From NCBI GenBank assembly GCA_035578175.1, contig JAQMRL010000001.1, positions 54,583,553-54,647,552 on the forward strand: 64,000 bases of DNA. Direction: 5' to 3'. The stretch's first letter is position 1, and the number at the start of each line of letters is the position of its first letter. The notes below the pieces were generated by a model. It worked only from the letters and a program-made list of their open reading frames with translations, made no database searches and had not been told where the DNA came from. The position numbers and the translations under genes are program-made. The DNA comes from Catonia carolina. Taxonomy: Eukaryota > Arthropoda > Insecta > Hemiptera > Achilidae. Below, piece by piece: positions 59,640 through 64,000 of this stretch.

Positions 59640-59990
59640 TAAATTTATCGATGAATGTGGAGGATATAATAGACAGAGAAAAGAAGTAATAAGGAAAACT
59701 TAAATGACATGTATAAAGAGCGTTCTCCAATCAAGAAACGAAAACTAGAGTATTTAAAACATGTTATGCATAGAGAGAAATGCTATCTTTAGCAATTAAT
59801 TATAGAGGGAACACTAGCTGGAGAGAGGCATGTAAGAAGACGGATTACGTCTCGGTTAAGAAACCCGGGGGCCTTGTTTAATTGCTCCTCTGTGAAATAT
59901 TTAGGATAGCAGTATCAAAAATGAGAATTGCTGTTTTGAATGCAGACCTCTGATAGGAAAAGGCACCCGGAGAAGAAGAATGTAGCTTGG
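59640..59990 (+). pseudogene. RTE-like LINE 3' end
   Basis: Pieces read SPIKKRKLEYLKHVMHREKC, LIIEGTLAGERHVRRRITSR and LRNPG, corresponding to IKKRKMGYFGHILRNEKY and the IQGKVEGKRGSGRRRTSW region of the 60.4-kb RTE. Ends in GAGAAGAAGAATG, a purine tail. Decayed. Confidence 0.65.
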
Positions 59991-60199
59991 TTTGTATTGG
60001 AATCTAGCCGGAATCCAAATCTAAAACTATTGCTGAGCATTTCAGAATGAACTATTCTTCATTAAAACAGTTCTGTTGAATTTCTTACATTTTTCAATGT
60101 TATAAAAATATCCGTGATAAACTCTTCAACGCTCTTTTCAAAATTATAGAAGATGTGACAAATTAATCTTTTACCAGTATTTACTAAAATCAAATTTAA

Positions 60200-60330
60200 T
60201 GAAATATTTTATCTTTTCAACTTTTACTATCTTCTCTTTAGAGTAGTGACTTTGTCAAAGAAGGTTATCTACAACGTTGGTAAATCGTTCTGTATTGTAA
60301 ACAACCCTTAAAAAAGCGTCCGTGCTTATA
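60200..60330 (-). pseudogene. RTE-like LINE extreme 3' end
   Basis: Homologous to 52320-52400 on the same strand: both carry ACAACnntnGTAAATCG, a GTTnACnACCCT segment and AAAAAnGnGTnCnTGCT-like sequence. Only the last ~130 bp remain. Confidence 0.5.
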
Positions 60331-60431
60331 TTTATCAAGTCTCTAACAATAAAATTGTTTTAAAAACTTTTGAAATAATATAATTTATAAAATATATAAA
60401 AATATATAAATATATATATTTATAAATATAT

Positions 60432-62435
60432 AGGCAGGGGCAGCTGACCACAGCAGATAAATGGAGGAAGGTAGAGGAGATTTTGAGAAACATCACAGAG
60501 CAGGAACTCCAAGAGGACATACCTGTTAAGGATAAACAATGGATGACACAAGAGATAAGAGAATTGATGTCAGAAAGAAGGGCATACAAGAATAAAAACG
60601 AACAACAGTACAGAAAAGTTAATAAAGTAATCAAGGAGAAAATTAAAGAAGCAAAAGAACTATGGCTATCAGAGAAGTGTTCAGAAATAGAAAAGCTAGA
60701 TAAACAACATGATAGTTTCAACATGCACCGTAAAATCAAAGAGACGGCTGGCATATACAGGAAAAAGGGCATTGGAAATATAATGGATAACAACAATAAC
60801 ATACTGACTGACTGTAAAGAGAAAATAGACAGATGGGAAGAATACATAGAAGGACTATTCAAGGACAGTGAAAGAATAAAGAGCATAGAACCAAAAGGAA
60901 GAAAGGGACCTCCAATCACCAAAGATGAAGTTGAGAAAGCGCTAAAACATGTAAGAAATGAGAAGGCCATGGGACCAGATGGAATACCTATAGAAATCTT
61001 AAAAGTATTAACAGAGACTCATAGGGCCACAATAATAGAGATGTTTAATGAAATTTATTATACTGGAGAGTTTCCAAAAGAATGGCTAATATCAGTATTC
61101 ATTCCCATACCCAAGAAACCAAATGCACTGAAATGTGAAGAATATAGGACAATCAGCTTGATGAACCATATTCTAAAAGTCTTCATACGAGTGATACATG
61201 AACGCATCTATAAAAAGCTGGATGATAGAATAGCAGAAAACCAATTAGGATTCAGAAAAGGATTTGGTACCAGAGAAGCATTATTCACTGTGCAAACACT
61301 GATAGAAAGATGTCGAGATGTTAATTGTGATGTTTTCATATGCCTAGTTGACTTTGAAAAGGCTTTTGACAAAGTACAACACCAAAAGATGGCAAAAATA
61401 TTAGAAACCTCCGAACTTGATGACGAAGACGTGAGAATCATTGTCAACCTATACCGATACCAGAGAGCCATAATAAGAGTGGATCAGCAGAAATCTAAGG
61501 AGATACCTATAAATCGGGGAGTAAGACAGGGATGCGTACTTTCCCCTTTACTTTTTAATGTCTATTCAGAAGAATTGTATGGAGAGGCATTGGAGGAAGT
61601 GAATGAAGGCATATTTATTAATGGAAGACTCCTGAATAACCTTAGATATGCAGATGATACAATTCTCTTTGCAGACAGCAGAGAAGGGCTACAGATCTTG
61701 GTTGATCGTATTGTCCAATACTGCGAGGGGTATGGAATGGCACTGAATACAAAGAAAACAAAGATCATGGTGGTCAGCAAGAACAAGATTGACGAGGTTA
61801 GAGTTTATGTCAAGGGAACACCTCTGGGCAGAGTACATAGCTATCAGTATCTGGGTTGTGAACTAAATGAAGAATGGGATCGTAGTAGGGAAATAAAACG
61901 ACGCATTGAGATAGCCAGAAATACTTTCAATAAGATGAAGGCAACACTATGTAACGGAAAACTGAGCATAGATATTAGAACAAGAGTACTGAGATGCTAT
62001 GTATTTTCTGTCCTATTGTATGGAGTTGAAGCCTGAACAATCACAGAGACGATGGAGAAAAGACTCAGTAGCTTTGAAATGTGGTGTTACCGAAGAATGT
62101 GGAGAATATCCTGAACAGAGCACATAACAAATATGGAAGTGCTAAGAAGAATGAAGAAGGATAAGGAACTGCTCAACACCATAAAGAAAAGGAAAATGGG
62201 ATATTTCGGTCACATTCTAAGGAACGAAAAGTATGAATTGATGCGGTTGGTCATACAAGGGAAGGTGGAGGGCAAAAGGGGATCGGGAAGACGACGCACA
62301 TCCTGGTTGAAAAATTTGCGGCAATGGTGTGGAAAAACATCAATAGAACTTTTCAGGACAGCAGCAGATAGAGTGAAGTGGGCCATGATGATCGCCAATG
62401 TCCTTAGGGATGGGGCACCTTAAGAAGAAGAAGAT
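60432..62435 (+). pseudogene. RTE-clade LINE ORF2, nearly complete RT, two Trp-to-stop changes
   Basis: The frame runs from a 5' truncation point in AT-rich DNA (QGQLTTADKWRKVEEILRN) to a TAA at 62421-62423 and a GAAGAAGAAGAT tail. Landmarks: KDKQWMTQEIRELM, EKAMGPDGIPIEILK, EEYRTISLMNHILKVF, NQLGFRKGFGTREALF, CLVDFEKAFDKVQH (first catalytic Asp), GVRQGCVLSPLLFNVYSEEL, YADD at 61647-61658, MALNTKKTKIMVVS, YQYLGCELNEEW, LLYGVEA, then TGA at 62034-62036 and 62112-62114, both where Trp is expected, and the BovB-like end RRRTSWLKNLRQWCGKTSIE, LFRTAADRVKWAMMIANVLR. No frameshift. The apurinic-type endonuclease is missing. This is the best-preserved LINE here. Confidence 0.93.
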
Positions 62436-62828
62436 AAAATATATTAGCAATATATATTTTTAAACCATGTATTTATAAAAATTTACCTCATACGATGTTC
62501 AGGGAATTGGCATACAAACTGTGGCTGAACTATATGTTCTGTGGTAAGTGTTATCTTCTCTTATTTAGAAAATTAGTACGATCCGATTTAATATACAATA
62601 TTTAGTAATGTGTTGTAGATGTCAGTATTCTGTTACATCTGATTATAAATAATTATTTAAGAATATAATATTTTCAAAACATAGAATTAAAAGTTTTAAT
62701 ACTGTAATTTCAAGTTAAAATACATTTATGTAAATTTATTGTAAATTAGGATAAAATAATTTTTCAATTAAAAATTTGAATTGTAGCAAAATAATGTTAA
62801 AATAAAAAATTTAAAGCAGCTGTGGAGG
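62436..62828. other. AT-rich spacer
   Basis: Nothing recognised. Confidence 0.4.
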
Positions 62829-63075
62829 AAGTCGGTTGGAAGAGACCGTACCGTAAAGTTTTTCACCATTACATAAATTGGTGCTTACTACACGGGGCCC
62901 GAAAATTATATACATTTTCCATTGTTGCCGATCTTAATTTTAATACAATATTAAACTCATAGTAAAGTTAGTACTTGCATATTTTTTATTTGAAAACATA
63001 AAGTATGGCACATGAATTAAGATCGGGCAAGGTTGTAAAGGCGGAAGTCGCTTGGAAGAGACCATACTGTTAAGT
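62829..63075. repeat. Direct repeat pair with internal inverted arms
   Basis: GAAGTCGGTTGGAAGAGACC (62829 onward) recurs as GAAGTCGCTTGGAAGAGACC (63044 onward), each followed by a diverged TAC.GT.AAG. Between them TTGCCGATCTTAATT (62925-62939) is mirrored by AATTAAGATCGGGCAA (63015-63030). The whole may be a rearranged or foldback non-autonomous element. No coding capacity. Confidence 0.5.
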
Positions 63076-63253
63076 ACTGGTTAATTTTTCAGTGTAGTGC
63101 TTTAAAACCATTGAATAAAATTTTTAAATTAAACATTTTCTAAAAGCAGAAATCTAATCTAACAAAATAATAGTACAAAAAATTAATTTTACGTAAAAAG
63201 GTTGATATATTTGAGAAAATATTGTTTCAGATAAATTCGGTTAACCTTATTTT

Positions 63254-63644
63254 CTGCCCATAACAGACAGGTGGAGAGTCAAATTATTTACTCTCAATCT
63301 GTCATTGCTGGGCTAAAATAAATAGTTCTGTTTCTTATCATATGGTCAGCCAATTAAATGACTGAATCATTTAAGAACAGAAGAGGTAGAGGTGTAAAAG
63401 ACACTAATCAGAGTTATCTCCTCTGAAAGTAATGAATTTCATTATACAGCCAGACCCTGTGGTGAATGAAATGAAGGTGTCATTTGCAGAGTGGAAAATA
63501 TGTGCTTTTCAGAGGGCCCGGCATGCTGATAAGCGTACTTTTCCATTCAGTGAGGAAGGCAATGGTAAACCACCTCACTCCTAGTTTTACTTAGTAAAAC
63601 CTCTACAGGTTCAAACCAGCTTTTCGGCTGATGACCTAAACAAC
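63254..63644 (+). repeat. Interspersed repeat R5, copy 3, full length with TSD
   Basis: Flanked by AACCTTATTTT at 63243-63253 and 63645-63655. The 391-bp body starts CTGCCCATAACAGACAGGTG and ends GGTTCAAACCAGC, TTTTCGGCTGATGACCTAAA and CAAC. No ORF, no A-tail, no clear terminal inverted repeat. Length of duplication (11 bp) and lack of TIRs suggest retrotransposition (SINE-like), though the only B box-like string, GGTTCAAACC, lies near the 3' end rather than in a head. Confidence 0.8.
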
Positions 63645-63655
63645 AACCTTATTTT

Positions 63656-64000
63656 ATTTTTATGTACACAAATTTCTCTAGTATCTAATTTTGATATTTT
63701 ATTGAGCGGTACTAGAGTTATAGAATGTAACATAAAAGGTTTGTGGAAGTAATGTGGAAGCATTTTCAAAAATATCAGCATAAATGAGAGATATATATTT
63801 TAGGTCACTTGACGATTATGGAACATAAATGGGTTCCACGAATGCAAAATGTGATGGACTAATTGACACAAGAAATAGAAAATGCTGAAAGTTAAGAATA
63901 CTTAGAATATTGCTAAAACAAGAACGCAAGGAAAAGAGTGAACTTGCTTGACATGGTGTACTGATGGACTAATCATACAGAAAATATTGAAAAAATATCA
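63656..64000. other. Unassigned end of window
   Basis: No gene supported. TGATGGACTAAT occurs at about 63851 and 63962. The region may hold further decayed LINE sequence, but nothing is recognisable. Confidence 0.3.

Noticed and set aside
60335..60970. 211-codon minus-strand open frame
   Set aside because: It lies antisense to the RTE reverse-transcriptase frame and is Ser/Leu/Phe-rich, as expected from the complement of a Lys/Glu-rich gene.
1..64000. CRISPR arrays, bacterial operons, rRNA genes, endogenous viruses or LTR retrotransposons
   Set aside because: None seen: no regularly spaced repeats, no gag/protease/integrase signatures, no paired LTRs and no rRNA-like sequence.

Overview
This is an AT-rich, eukaryotic, almost gene-free stretch of DNA. 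Its mobile elements point to an arthropod, most likely an insect: a Tc1/mariner-type transposase with an insect-style N-terminal helix-turn-helix, many truncated jockey-like and RTE-like LINE copies, and several tRNA-derived SINE families. A hemipteran would fit, but the species call is a guess. I found no recognisable host protein-coding gene, rRNA or tRNA gene, and nothing prokaryotic or viral. The window is best read as intergenic or deep-intronic DNA.

Layout. 0-5.6 kb: a LINE fragment cut at both ends (379-1544), an RTE-like 3' end (1879-2339, minus), an unclassified ~390-bp repeat called R5 here (3064-3699, minus) carrying a 204-bp MITE-like insert, a ~360-bp foldback hairpin (3971-4332), a second RTE-like piece (4589-5107) and a tRNA-derived SINE (5325-5595). 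5.6-14 kb: AT-rich DNA, purine-rich tracts around a ~100-bp tandem repeat (7020-7670), RTE-like pieces at 8912-9195 and 10240-11115, a jockey tail at 11335-11690 and an (ATT)n microsatellite. 14.2-15.3 kb: four SINE units of different types side by side. 17.8-21.9 kb: jockey tails, nested SINEs and an RNase H-bearing LINE end. 23-35 kb: SINE and LINE tails, a degenerate tandem repeat and a pogo/Tigger-like remnant. 36-39 kb: a recent poly(A)-tailed jockey insertion, an R5 copy and another jockey tail. 39-51 kb: mostly featureless AT-rich DNA with one SINE B and one SINE C copy. 51.3-51.6 kb and 56.8-56.95 kb: small GC-rich islands that may be promoters. 52.3-55.3 kb: two minus-strand LINE 3' ends and then a complete, intact-looking mariner-type transposon (53993-55341). 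58.2-62.4 kb: the two best LINEs, a jockey with 11-bp target duplications and an RTE with long reading frame. 63.2-63.6 kb: a full R5 copy with 11-bp duplications.

How the parts relate. The LINEs are nearly all 5'-truncated, as expected from target-primed reverse transcription. One SINE tail shares a conserved core with the 3' end of the RNase H-bearing LINE, which suggests that the SINE borrowed that LINE's machinery. The only element that could still be self-sufficient is the mariner-type transposon; the two large LINEs each carry two in-frame stops and lack their 5' parts.
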